A stretch of 29,116 bases of DNA from a virus, in IMG/VR virus record IMGVR_UViG_3300033149_001584, positions 1-29,116 of that record; one strand, 5' to 3'. The notes beneath the pieces were generated by a model. That model was not told the origin of the DNA and ran no database searches. It saw only the letters and a program-made list of their open reading frames with translations. Of this stretch, positions 7,672 through 15,338 are shown piece by piece. Each line of letters opens with the position of its first letter. Position 1 is the stretch's first letter. Made by a program: the position numbers and the translations under genes.

Positions 7672-8851
7672 AAAGAAAGGAAATCTCCTGGAGCAACTGC
7701 GGGAAGCCGTAAATGCCGAGCCTGACAAATTCGACCAGGAGAAAGTGGATGCCATAAATGATGATATCCAAAAACTGTCAAATGAGATCGAGAGTATCGA
7801 GCGGGCCAACAAGCTGCTCAGTGAGAAGCAGGAGAGGGTGCTGGAGAAAAATGAAGATCCTGAAAAGCCTGATAACAGGGAGGCTCTTAATACATTTCTG
7901 AGGACCGGCGAGAATGGCCTTGTCGAGAGCGGCAATAAGAATAAAAGGGCGCTTGAGATCAGGGCTAACCAATTCTACAAGGGTACGGATAATAAGGGCG
8001 GATACCTGGTGCCTGATGAGATTTCCAACGTGATTGATTCTGCCAGGGCCTATGTCGGTGGCATGGTCACCCCGGGGGTTGTTTCATGGGACACCGTGTC
8101 GGACGGCCGTAAGATCGAATATCCCAATGTGGATGATACCTCAGTAAAAGCTGCCGTGATTGGAGAAAAAACAGATATGGCTTCCGGTACTGATGTTACC
8201 TATGGGATTTCAGAATTTGATTTCTATAAGATCACCACAAAGACAGTTAAGATTTCAAATGAGCTGATACAGGATGCTGCCTTTGATGTGGTTGGTCATG
8301 TACTGGGGCTGTTGATGGAGCGGATGATGAGAGGGCTGAACTATTATTTCACCGTTGGATCAGGATCTTCGATGCCTTATGGTATCAAGACGCTGAGTTC
8401 AGAAGGTGAGAGCGCAACTAAGAGGGGTATTACCAGGGCTGATATCAATAACCTGATCTATTCTGTCAATAGGGCATACAGACCGGGAGGGTTATTCCAG
8501 ATGAACGACTCCACGATAAAAGCCATCAGGGCCCTTTATGTCGGATCGGCCGACGCCAGGCCACTGTGGCAGGACTCAATGCAGGCCGGTGAGCCCGCAC
8601 TACTTGAAGGATACCCGGTAGTCGCTAACCCGGATATTGAAGAGATACATCCGACATACGATACCGTCTACTTTGGAGATTTTAAGAAATTCCAGGTATT
8701 CGAGGCACTACCGATGAAGATTATCCGGTTGGATGAATTATATGCCGAGACTGATGAGGTTGGATTTAATGTACTGGGGCGCTGGGCCAGTAATAAAGTA
8801 ACCTATACCTCGACATATCCATTTAAGCATATCCATCACGCAACTACTTGA
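7652..8851 (+). CDS. Major capsid protein, HK97 fold
   Basis: This 399-residue protein builds the icosahedral head. Residues 1-75 or so are a charged coiled coil (the delta-domain scaffold removed by the protease); the mature part probably begins around RALEIRANQFYKG (about 101). GGYLVPDEISNVI is the usual N-arm start, and the run from GVVSWDT through KTVKISNELIQDAAFDV is typical of the gp5 family. The C-terminus has RLDELYAETDEVGFNVLGR, a common P-domain ending. The start ATG 7652 is supported by AGCGGAGG about ten bases upstream, one of the few clear Shine-Dalgarno sites here, which fits the need for high expression. Confidence 0.95.
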   Translation: MLEKKFEKKGNLLEQLREAVNAEPDKFDQEKVDAINDDIQKLSNEIESIERANKLLSEKQERVLEKNEDPEKPDNREALNTFLRTGENGLVESGNKNKRALEIRANQFYKGTDNKGGYLVPDEISNVIDSARAYVGGMVTPGVVSWDTVSDGRKIEYPNVDDTSVKAAVIGEKTDMASGTDVTYGISEFDFYKITTKTVKISNELIQDAAFDVVGHVLGLLMERMMRGLNYYFTVGSGSSMPYGIKTLSSEGESATKRGITRADINNLIYSVNRAYRPGGLFQMNDSTIKAIRALYVGSADARPLWQDSMQAGEPALLEGYPVVANPDIEEIHPTYDTVYFGDFKKFQVFEALPMKIIRLDELYAETDEVGFNVLGRWASNKVTYTSTYPFKHIHHATT

Positions 8852-8853
8852 TC

Positions 8854-9096
8854 ATGAAAATAAAATTTAAGACAAGTATAGCTGGGCTTGATTTTGTGTA
8901 CGGCGGCGGGGAGGTCATTGATCTTCCCACTGCCGATGCGCAGTATTGGATCCGCGAGGGCTATGCCACGGAATTTAAGGAAGATAAAAAACCAGGGGCA
9001 CAGAGGCCATTGGAAGTGCAGGAAGTGAAAAAGGTGGATACGCGACCTGTAGCAAAAAAGGCAACGGCCAAAAAACCTGTAACAAAAAAGAAGTGA
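8854..9096 (+). CDS. Small head-region protein with lysine-rich tail
   Basis: This 80-residue protein is encoded between capsid and connector genes. The first 45 residues (MKIKFKTSIAGLDFVYGGGE onward) look like a small beta-rich domain: a strand, a Gly-rich turn, then a strand-helix ending YWIREGYATEF. Short phage proteins with this pattern often sit after the capsid gene. The tail is very basic, with repeated AKK/PVTKK units, so it may contact DNA. ATG 8854 is chosen over TTG 8848 because ATG is the stronger start and lies just after the capsid stop. The function is not known. It shares its general plan with the product of 10758-10910. Confidence 0.65.
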   Translation: MKIKFKTSIAGLDFVYGGGEVIDLPTADAQYWIREGYATEFKEDKKPGAQRPLEVQEVKKVDTRPVAKKATAKKPVTKKK

Positions 9097-9653
9097 AATT
9101 TCAACTGGTAACAATAGCGACTACATGGGCTATAACCCTTGCTGAGGCTAAGCTTCATTTGTTGAATCAGAATATAACAACGAATGACGATAATTATGTA
9201 ACGGAGCTTATAAAGGCCGCGCAACGTAAGGTAGAGGAAGAGGCTGATTTGAGATTGAGCACAGAGACATATAAGATGTTCCTGGATGATTTTCCTTCTG
9301 GAGATATTGAGCTATGGGTCTATCCAATTAATTCTATCACTCATGTGAAGTATTATGATGCGGATGGGAATCAGCAGACGGTATCTTCAGATGATTACAA
9401 AACAGACCTGGTAGGGCGACCGGCAAGGATAGTTGCTTATGACGGCTTCTCATGGCCCGATGTGAAGAGCAGTTATCCTAACAGTGTGGAGGTTCAATTT
9501 ATCACAGGCTATCCTAGTCCGGCCGTCGTGCCGGAGGATCTCGTACAGGCTATGTTCTTGCTCATTGCCGACTGGTATGTTAACCGTGAGGATAAAGGCA
9601 GGCGGTTTAACAGGGTTTCACAAATGATTATAAATAAATATAAATATATCTAA
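9093..9653 (+). CDS. Head-tail connector protein, gp6/phiE125 gp8-like
   Basis: This 186-residue adaptor is expected to bind the portal ring and start the neck. It has the family order: TLAEAKLHLLNQN with DDNYVTELIKAAQRKVEEEADLRL (helical bundle, about 15-56), then LDDFPSGDIELWVYPINSITHVKYYD (about 64-89), DLVGRPARIV, and VEVQFITGYPS, and it ends with AMFLLIADWYVNRED. This matches the phage conserved phiE125 gp8 / HK97 gp6-like group. The start is GTG 9093, sharing GTGA with the upstream stop. No ATG occurs in this frame before the conserved helices, so GTG is favoured. Confidence 0.85.
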   Translation: MKFQLVTIATTWAITLAEAKLHLLNQNITTNDDNYVTELIKAAQRKVEEEADLRLSTETYKMFLDDFPSGDIELWVYPINSITHVKYYDADGNQQTVSSDDYKTDLVGRPARIVAYDGFSWPDVKSSYPNSVEVQFITGYPSPAVVPEDLVQAMFLLIADWYVNREDKGRRFNRVSQMIINKYKYI

Positions 9654-9654
9654 G

Positions 9655-9900
9655 ATGGTACAAGGAAGCGCATTAAGGGTTAATCCAATTCATGCTGCGG
9701 TTATCACGCCAAGCGATACGACCGGGCTTGATGATGCATCGGTTCTGTATGTTGGCGAAGATGGCAATGTAGCCGTTACGACCGAGGGCGGTGATGAGTT
9801 GACATTTCAGGGAGTGAAAGCCGGGACCATACTGCCGGTCAGCGTCATTAAGGTCAAGGCTACAGGTACGACAAGTAATAATATTGTTGCAGCGTGGTAA
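9655..9900 (+). CDS. Small structural protein resembling spike-base (RCAP_rcc01079-like) domain
   Basis: The 81-residue protein has a recognisable pattern: ITPSDTTGLDDASVLYVGED, then GNVAVTTEGGDELTFQGVKA and GTILPVSVIKVKATGTT, ending NNIVAAW. This beta-rich unit, with a V-G-x-x-G-x-V run and a closing A-T-G-T-T, resembles the small domain annotated as spike base protein in gene transfer agents. Similar stand-alone proteins occur in phage neck regions. Here it lies between the connector and the gp10-like protein, so a decoration or neck role is likely. The ATG lies two bases after the upstream stop codon. The naming is by pattern only. Confidence 0.55.
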   Translation: MVQGSALRVNPIHAAVITPSDTTGLDDASVLYVGEDGNVAVTTEGGDELTFQGVKAGTILPVSVIKVKATGTTSNNIVAAW

Positions 9901-10385
9901 AGCAATATGCAGAAATAATAGGCATCAATCAGGTTCATGAAGTATTGGATGGGCTGCCAAAGAGACTGAATAAAAAACTATTAGGACAGGCAACACGCAA
10001 GGCGGCAAAGCCGATAATGATGGCTGCAAAGTCAAATGTCAGAGGCCATTCAAAGGTGGCCGAGGGGCAGGTAAAGACGTGGGCGCTGAAAAGATCATGG
10101 AGGGCGGGCGTTCATGTAGGATGGAAAAGGCCGAAGGGATCAGATATAGATAAATTTAATACCAGGGCGGAGAAAGCATGGGCTGCGATGGGTGCTTTCT
10201 GGTTGGAATATGGAACGTCGGGACGGAGGCGTTCAGGAGGAGGGGCACGAAGGATACCGGCTACCGGTTGGTTTCGCAGAGCTGTAGATACAAATATACA
10301 CAATGTTGAGCGTGATTTTAAAAAAGATTTACAATTTGTGATTAACAGGTTCCTTGACAAAGCGATAACACGACATGGTTGGTAA
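9894..10385 (+). CDS. HK97 gp10-like head-tail joining / tail completion protein
   Basis: The 163-residue protein fits the HK97-gp10_like family: INQVHEVLDGLPKRLNKKLL at the start, a basic helix ATRKAAKPIMMAAKSNVRGH (about 33-52), then AFWLEYGTSGRRRSGGGARR and IPATGWFRRAVDTN, corresponding to the usual (F/Y)-x-E-(F/Y)-G-T and P-A-x-x-(F/W)-(L/R)-R-(P/A) motifs. These proteins join the head to the tail tube during assembly. The GTG start at 9894 overlaps the upstream gene by 7 bases. The family link is clear from the motif pair. Confidence 0.85.
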   Translation: MVKQYAEIIGINQVHEVLDGLPKRLNKKLLGQATRKAAKPIMMAAKSNVRGHSKVAEGQVKTWALKRSWRAGVHVGWKRPKGSDIDKFNTRAEKAWAAMGAFWLEYGTSGRRRSGGGARRIPATGWFRRAVDTNIHNVERDFKKDLQFVINRFLDKAITRHGW

Positions 10386-10761
10386 TGCGATAGCAAATAT
10401 ACTGAGCGGAGTGACGCAGAATATTTTTCCCGGTGAGATACCGCACCGGCCGGGAGCCGAGTGGGTGATATACACAATGATAAGCCACATACCTAATAAC
10501 ACAAAAGATGGCACCGATTACGACCAGTACCGTTTTCAGCTAGATACTTACGCCCGCCAATATCCGGATATGGATACAAAGGCCGAGGCAGTGCGTACGG
10601 CGATGGATGGGTACCAGGGTACAGCTGCAGGGGTAAAAGTAGATAATATCTTCCTGGATAACAGCTTTGAAACGATGGAAGAGATAATTACTAATCCCGG
10701 TGATCGGGGTGAGAAGTATTGGAGAAGAAGTCAGGACTACATAATATTTATAAAAAAATGA
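10375..10761 (+). CDS. Tail terminator / completion protein, DUF3168-like
   Basis: This 128-residue protein lies directly before the tail tube region, where siphoviruses encode the tail terminator. PHRPGAEWVIYTMISHIPNN, YDQYRFQLDTYARQYPDMDT and AEAVRTAMDGYQG are in the order of the DUF3168 family, in which a central strand pair precedes an AE-x-V-R-x-A helix. It should cap the tail tube and bind the neck. It overlaps the gp10-like gene by 11 bases and the following small gene by 4 bases. The family call is fairly firm. Confidence 0.75.
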   Translation: MVGNAIANILSGVTQNIFPGEIPHRPGAEWVIYTMISHIPNNTKDGTDYDQYRFQLDTYARQYPDMDTKAEAVRTAMDGYQGTAAGVKVDNIFLDNSFETMEEIITNPGDRGEKYWRRSQDYIIFIKK

Positions 10762-10910
10762 AAGTAAAACTTATCAAAGACTGGAAGCTGCCAGGGGTAG
10801 GCACGATAAAAAAGTCAGGCACAGTGGTAAATGTACATCCCTCGATCATACCCCAGATGATAGAAGATGAAGTTATCAAGGGAAAGAAAAAAGAAGTTAA
10901 GAAACCTTAA
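10758..10910 (+). CDS. Small tail-region protein, function unknown
   Basis: This 50-residue product starts MKVKLIKDWKLPGVGTIKKS and ends in a lysine-rich tail. ATG 10758 overlaps the upstream stop (ATGA), which favours it over an upstream TTG at 10719. It has the same plan as the protein at 8854-9096: a short strand, a glycine-containing turn, a G-x-V-(V/I)-(N/D)-(V/L) strand, a helix ending in an I/W-I-x-(D/E/G) stretch, and a basic end. It may be a small neck or tail accessory. I do not recognise a named family with confidence. Confidence 0.55.
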   Translation: MKVKLIKDWKLPGVGTIKKSGTVVNVHPSIIPQMIEDEVIKGKKKEVKKP

Positions 10911-10920
10911 AAAATAAACA

Positions 10921-11328
10921 ATGGCTACAACGGGAAAGATTAACGGAAAAGATATGCTGCTGTACCTGGGAGGCACGGCAATATCTCACAGCGAAACTTG
11001 TTCCTTGAATTTTACTCAGGGTGAGGTTCCTGTCACAACTAAAGATTCAGCTAACTGGGAAGAGATCCTTCCCGGCGTAAGGAGCTGGACGATGGATTGT
11101 AATGGTATGGTTGCACTGGATGCGACCTATGGGCTGGATGAATTTTACGCCCTGATGAACTCACAGGCTAGTGCTACTTTGAAGTTCGCAACCGATGATG
11201 CAGCGGACAGGTTCTGGAGCGGTACGGCATATATCACCGGCGTAACCGAGGAGGCGCCCAACGAGACAGGCGTATCATTCAGTATATCCTTCAAGGGCAC
11301 GGGTAAACTTAAATGGAGTAAGACCTGA
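10921..11328 (+). CDS. Major tail tube protein
   Basis: This 135-residue protein should form the stacked hexameric rings of the tail. It begins MATTGKINGKDMLLYLGGTA and continues through CSLNFTQGEVPVTTKDSANW, a pattern typical of TP901-1-type major tail proteins (beta-sandwich with a conserved T-K-D-S/D-x-x-W). The later WTMDCNGMVA and NETGVSFSISFKGTG are the usual strand pair in this fold. The size is at the small end of the family. It lies right before the frameshifted tail assembly chaperone genes, as in most siphoviruses. Confidence 0.85.
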   Translation: MATTGKINGKDMLLYLGGTAISHSETCSLNFTQGEVPVTTKDSANWEEILPGVRSWTMDCNGMVALDATYGLDEFYALMNSQASATLKFATDDAADRFWSGTAYITGVTEEAPNETGVSFSISFKGTGKLKWSKT

Positions 11329-11660
11329 TGGATTATATCAAATTCGGTGGAGAGTCGAGGCCAGTGAAATATGGATGGAATGCACTATCTATGTTCAGCA
11401 AATTAACAGGCGCAGGGTTTCAAGACCTTGCGATGTTTGAAACCAATATGACCTTTGACCAGGTGCTAGCGCTTGTATATGTAGGATTGCATGAAGGGGC
11501 GAGGGCCGATAAGGTTAAGTTTGATTTGACGATAGAAGATATAGGGGATTTCCTTGATGATGAGGATTTTGAGAAAAAAATAGATGAGTTTATTAATGTA
11601 TTCACAGACCAGATGCCACAGTCAAAAAAGGCGAAAGCCCCTCCGGTGAAGGGGCAATAG
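11328..11660 (+). CDS. Tail assembly chaperone, short (gpG-like) form
   Basis: The 110-residue protein is the upstream chaperone between tail tube and tape measure genes, as lambda gpG is. It has a predicted beta start (MDYIKFGGESRPVKYGWNA), a helical middle with LTIEDIGDFLDDEDFEKKID (about 66-85) and a basic C-terminus. Its last codons carry the sequence A AAA AAG at 11624-11630, read in frame as tcA AAA AAG, followed by a hairpin. A -1 shift there would replace the last nine residues by 109 residues from the downstream frame. Chaperones of this kind coat the tape measure during tail assembly. The start overlaps the tail tube stop (TGATG). Confidence 0.8.
   Translation: MDYIKFGGESRPVKYGWNALSMFSKLTGAGFQDLAMFETNMTFDQVLALVYVGLHEGARADKVKFDLTIEDIGDFLDDEDFEKKIDEFINVFTDQMPQSKKAKAPPVKGQ
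11624..11655 (+). promoter_or_regulatory. Programmed -1 ribosomal frameshift signal (slippery heptamer plus hairpin)
   Basis: The heptamer A AAA AAG (11624-11630) has the right phase for a -1 tandem slip and is the same heptamer used in E. coli dnaX. A 6-base spacer (11631-11636) leads into a perfect 6-bp GC-rich hairpin GCCCCT-CCGGTGA-AGGGGC (11637-11655). The -1 frame is open from 11597 to 11959 with no stop, so the shifted product is 101 + 109 = 210 residues. All three requirements for -1 frameshifting (site, spacer, stimulator) and the expected gene position are present. Confidence 0.88.
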
Positions 11661-11671
11661 ACTTCGATTTA

Positions 11672-11959
11672 TTGCGGCAGATAGGAATGGGTCAGCTGGG
11701 TATGAGTGAGGATGAGTTTGAGGTGTGTACGCCCAGGGCGTTCTTTAATGCGGTTGAAGGGTTTGAGTTAATACGTAAGATGGATCTTGAGGTCATCCGG
11801 TTGCAGACCCTTTATTCTGTTAATATGTGGGCTAATAATCCTATAAGCGATCCTAAGAAATTATGGATGTATCCCTGGGAAAAAGAGTTGAAAGTTATTG
11901 ATATAAAAAAACAACGAAGTAAGGGCAGAAAACTAGCAGAGAAATGGCAGATAAAATAG
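11672..11959 (+). CDS. Tail assembly chaperone extension (gpT-like), made by -1 frameshift
   Basis: This frame holds the downstream half of the tail assembly chaperone. The only independent starts are weak (TTG 11672, or ATG 11687), with no ribosome site, and the frame runs open back to 11597, so it is best read as the extension of the 11328 gene reached by the slippery site at 11624. GMSEDEFEVCTPRAFFNAVE (about 9-28) is the C-D-(T/x)-P-R-x-F pattern often seen in gpT-like extensions, followed by a WxWEKE-like helix and a basic C-terminus. The final 16 bases overlap the tape measure gene. Fusion length would be 210 residues. Confidence 0.75.
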   Translation: MRQIGMGQLGMSEDEFEVCTPRAFFNAVEGFELIRKMDLEVIRLQTLYSVNMWANNPISDPKKLWMYPWEKELKVIDIKKQRSKGRKLAEKWQIK

Positions 11960-13389
11960 CAGGATTATTATTCAAGATCAGTGCCGATACAAAGGCGTTG
12001 CAGATGGGCATGAAAAAAGCCCAGTCGGCAGTTGGCAAGCTACAAGGCCAGATGAAGGCTTTCGGGGCTACTATGCTTGCGGCTTTTTCTGTTCGCGCTG
12101 TCACTAGCTTTCTAAAATCAACTGTTCAGTTATACGACGTACAAGCAAAGGCGGAGGCTAAGCTACTTACGGCCCTTAAAGACAAGGAAGATGTGCAGGC
12201 AAGGCTGATGCGCCAGGCCAGGGCACTGCAAGGGATAACCCTTTTCGGAGATGAAGAGACGGCCGACGCGATGTCATTCCTTGCTTCGATGCAACTTAAC
12301 GAGGTAGCTATTCGCAGACTTATTCCGCTTGTGCAGGATTTTGCCACAAGTAAAAATATGGCCTTGTCTGCAGCTGCAGACCTAGTGGCTAAATCTGTTG
12401 GATCATCCACGAATGCACTGTCAAGATATGGGATTGTAATAGAGGGCGCTGTTGGCAGTTCTGAAAGACTTGAAAGCGCTGTAGCAGCATTGACAGAGAT
12501 GTTCGAGGGGCAGGCAAAAGCTGCGGCTGAAGCAGGGACGGGTGCGGTAAAACAACTAGCAAATACATGGGGTGATCTAAAAGAGACTATCGGGAAAGGC
12601 ATATCTCCTGCATTGAATGAATTTGCCATAGTTACGAATAAATTTGTACAATCAATAAATAAGCTAAACGAAAGGAAGGTAGGTAAACTTATTGATTATC
12701 TTTCAATAGCTGCATTCATAGGACACAGAAGGCAGGCTAATCAACCACCTGCTACAACGTCATTAGGGCCGAGAGGTTCAGGGATAACAGCAAGGGCAGT
12801 AACGGCAGAGACACCAATACCCGCACCCGGTAGACCTGATCTTTCACTCGCTCCGATGGCTTCGATAGGAGCTACAAGCATAGGTGCAGCTATTCCGGGC
12901 GAAGGGATAAACCAGCTTAAACAAAGAGCGGAATCGATCAAGAATACTATGATCGATCTTGGAACGGTGGTTCAACAAACAATGATGTCAGTCGCAGATT
13001 CTATCGGGCAGGGCATCGAAAATTTATTTGCAGGCACGTCAGATCTTGAAAATGGGCTGGCGGGTATTGCTAAAGTGTTCGGGCGGTTCGCGCAACAGAT
13101 GGGTAAGCTGCTTATTTCTTACGGATTATCTATGATTGCATTCAAATCGGCTAAGCTGAATCCTGCTGCCGCTATCGCTGCTGGAGCTGCATTACTGGCT
13201 ATCGGTTCGGCTATCTCAGGGCTGGCAAGCAGGGGAGTATCGGGGGGTGGAGGTGCAATAATGACAGCCGGGGTGGCTGGCAGTAGTGGTATGTCGTCGC
13301 GGGCTATACGAGTAGAGGGTGTTCTACGAGGCAAGGATCTGTATATAGCTACACAAAGGGGATCATCAGATATGGGATCACGAACCTAA
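11944..13389 (+). CDS. Tail tape measure protein
   Basis: The 481-residue protein sets tail length. MADKIAGLLFKISADTKALQ followed by GMKKAQSAVGKLQGQMKAF is the classic tape measure start (I-S-A-D-x-x-x-L-x-x-x-L-K-K-A). The body is long, helical and Ala-rich, with hydrophobic segments around MLAAFSVRAVTSFLKS (about 44-59) and near residues 395-440 (LLISYGLSMIAFKS, AAAIAAGAALLAIGSAIS), as expected for parts that enter the membrane. At roughly 0.15 nm per residue, 481 residues would suit a short flexible tail of about 70 nm. It follows the frameshifted chaperones and precedes the distal tail gene. Confidence 0.88.
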   Translation: MADKIAGLLFKISADTKALQMGMKKAQSAVGKLQGQMKAFGATMLAAFSVRAVTSFLKSTVQLYDVQAKAEAKLLTALKDKEDVQARLMRQARALQGITLFGDEETADAMSFLASMQLNEVAIRRLIPLVQDFATSKNMALSAAADLVAKSVGSSTNALSRYGIVIEGAVGSSERLESAVAALTEMFEGQAKAAAEAGTGAVKQLANTWGDLKETIGKGISPALNEFAIVTNKFVQSINKLNERKVGKLIDYLSIAAFIGHRRQANQPPATTSLGPRGSGITARAVTAETPIPAPGRPDLSLAPMASIGATSIGAAIPGEGINQLKQRAESIKNTMIDLGTVVQQTMMSVADSIGQGIENLFAGTSDLENGLAGIAKVFGRFAQQMGKLLISYGLSMIAFKSAKLNPAAAIAAGAALLAIGSAISGLASRGVSGGGGAIMTAGVAGSSGMSSRAIRVEGVLRGKDLYIATQRGSSDMGSRT

Positions 13390-15338
13390 TGGCATATGTA
13401 ACAAAATATCAGCTTAATATTGCGGCCAATTATTTTGGCCAGGCGGTAGTATGTAATCTAAAAAAGCGGGATTATGCCGGGGCTTCGAGCTATCTAAAAG
13501 GTTCGGGTGACTCACCTATAATGCTTACTTATGATACGGCAAGCGATGATATTTTTAATCCTATAAACGGAACATACCTGACACTGAATATTATGGAAGA
13601 GGTCAGTTTTGCCCTTTCAGAACTTTATACGACCGACGCAAGGGAGTGGAGGGTTGAGTTATTGGTTGATGCCTCGACAGTGTTTGAAGGATTTATCCTT
13701 CCTGATATATTCCAGATGCCTTATAAAGATACACCATATCATATTTCTATCGTAGCGGCCGACCAGTTGGGGTACCTGAGGAATGTATATTTCGATCAGA
13801 AGAATATGTATGATAACTTACTTCTGATAAATATCATTGCGGCTTGTCTGGCAAAAACAGATCTGGGGCTTAATCTACGCGAGGCAGTAAATGTATATGA
13901 AGATGCCCAGGATTCAGGCAATGCTGATTCGCCGCTGGATCAGACATATGTTGACATGGAGGCTTATATCAATGATGACGGTACGATGATGGATTGCTAT
14001 ACTATACTGAGCGATCTGTTGAGAAATTTCCAGGCTATTTTACGACAGGTTAATGGTGAATGGCATATATGGAGGCCATCGGAGGCTTCAACTTCGTACA
14101 GGAGAAGGCTATGGACATGGGGCGAGGAAGCGCAAGGTTGGTTATACACATCAAATGCATTATATAATCCTGTCAAATCTACAACTTCTTCGAGCGGATC
14201 ACCACTTATCCGGATCATGGATAATGGTTCACTAATGACGATCCCTCCATGGAAGCAATACATATTAAAGAGACATTATAAGAAGAGGAAGAGCATATTA
14301 TTAAATCATAATTTTACAGACTGGATTGATTTTAATACACCAATGAACTGGACTAAGTCAGATAGTCCTACTGTTTCTCGACACGATAATGGCGTACTTA
14401 TCTATGCCGACACAGCCGCACCGTATGGGTTATTATTACAGACAGCGCCGATTAAAGTTATCACTCCAATGAGTGATTCGACATGGAAAATAAAAGTCAG
14501 GTACACAATATTTGTTCCAGGCACAAAAGAGGCTGATCTTTATATCACTATTTTGCTGTGGCCGACCGCACCGCTTGATCAATGGTCGTGGGTTGGTAAC
14601 GTATGGGGAGTATCAAATGACCCTATTAAATCAGTGGATAATTCAGGTAATGCGGGTGCATATTATGAATCATTTGATGCTGAATTTGTTATTAATAATT
14701 ATTCATCAGACTATGGAGAGGTGAATCTATCGGCAAGCATATCATTACATGGTGATGACGCAACGGCTTTTGCTATAGTTGAATATATTGAACTATCTAT
14801 CACTAACCATGAAAGTCAGTACGGTGACGCTCCTGAGAACCTTGAGCAACTTGTCACGGTCAATGATAATAATAACTACATTGCAGATGATATCAATCTT
14901 TTATCGGGTGAGCTTCCTGATTTGCTTGTATATGACCGACGCGGTGATACCTATACGCCTGTTGCAAATAAGAGGTTGATATACGGTAGTGGCTTTTATA
15001 ATGACGCTGCCAGGGATGATCTTTGTGAGGACTGGGAAGACCCGGATGCAACAGGACAGAAAAGCCTATTGTCATTATTAAAGGAAAAAATAGGTAATCA
15101 ATACAGATATCCGACAGAGATGATATCATGTGATATCCTGACGTCGCAGATAGTGGGTGACTCAACAATCCAGGAAATCAATAACTCGAATAATCTGTAT
15201 ATGATAAACCGGGATACATGGAATTTGAAAAGTGGGGTGCATACTATCGAGATGACACAAATCTACAATATCGGCAAATTACTATTAGAGACGGGTGATT
15301 TCTTATTAACTGAAGCGGGCGATAAAATTATACTATAA
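13389..15338 (+). CDS. Distal tail / baseplate hub-like structural protein
   Basis: This 649-residue protein follows the tape measure gene, where the distal tail and hub proteins lie. Its first ~140 residues (KYQLNIAANYFGQAVVCNLK, SFALSELYTTDAREWRVELL, FEGFILPDIFQMPYKDTPYH, SIVAADQLGYLRN) form a pattern seen in tail-tip proteins of Bacteroidota phages: a beta-rich domain with a G-(F/Y)-(I/V)-x-P-D motif and an A-x-D-x-L-G-x-L-(K/R) motif. The middle and C-terminal parts are beta-rich with many Asn and Thr and may include a carbohydrate-binding-like sandwich (about 305-480). There is no signal peptide, unlike the next five genes. It is more likely hub than fibre, but the exact role is inferred from order. 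Confidence 0.65.
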   Translation: MAYVTKYQLNIAANYFGQAVVCNLKKRDYAGASSYLKGSGDSPIMLTYDTASDDIFNPINGTYLTLNIMEEVSFALSELYTTDAREWRVELLVDASTVFEGFILPDIFQMPYKDTPYHISIVAADQLGYLRNVYFDQKNMYDNLLLINIIAACLAKTDLGLNLREAVNVYEDAQDSGNADSPLDQTYVDMEAYINDDGTMMDCYTILSDLLRNFQAILRQVNGEWHIWRPSEASTSYRRRLWTWGEEAQGWLYTSNALYNPVKSTTSSSGSPLIRIMDNGSLMTIPPWKQYILKRHYKKRKSILLNHNFTDWIDFNTPMNWTKSDSPTVSRHDNGVLIYADTAAPYGLLLQTAPIKVITPMSDSTWKIKVRYTIFVPGTKEADLYITILLWPTAPLDQWSWVGNVWGVSNDPIKSVDNSGNAGAYYESFDAEFVINNYSSDYGEVNLSASISLHGDDATAFAIVEYIELSITNHESQYGDAPENLEQLVTVNDNNNYIADDINLLSGELPDLLVYDRRGDTYTPVANKRLIYGSGFYNDAARDDLCEDWEDPDATGQKSLLSLLKEKIGNQYRYPTEMISCDILTSQIVGDSTIQEINNSNNLYMINRDTWNLKSGVHTIEMTQIYNIGKLLLETGDFLLTEAGDKIIL

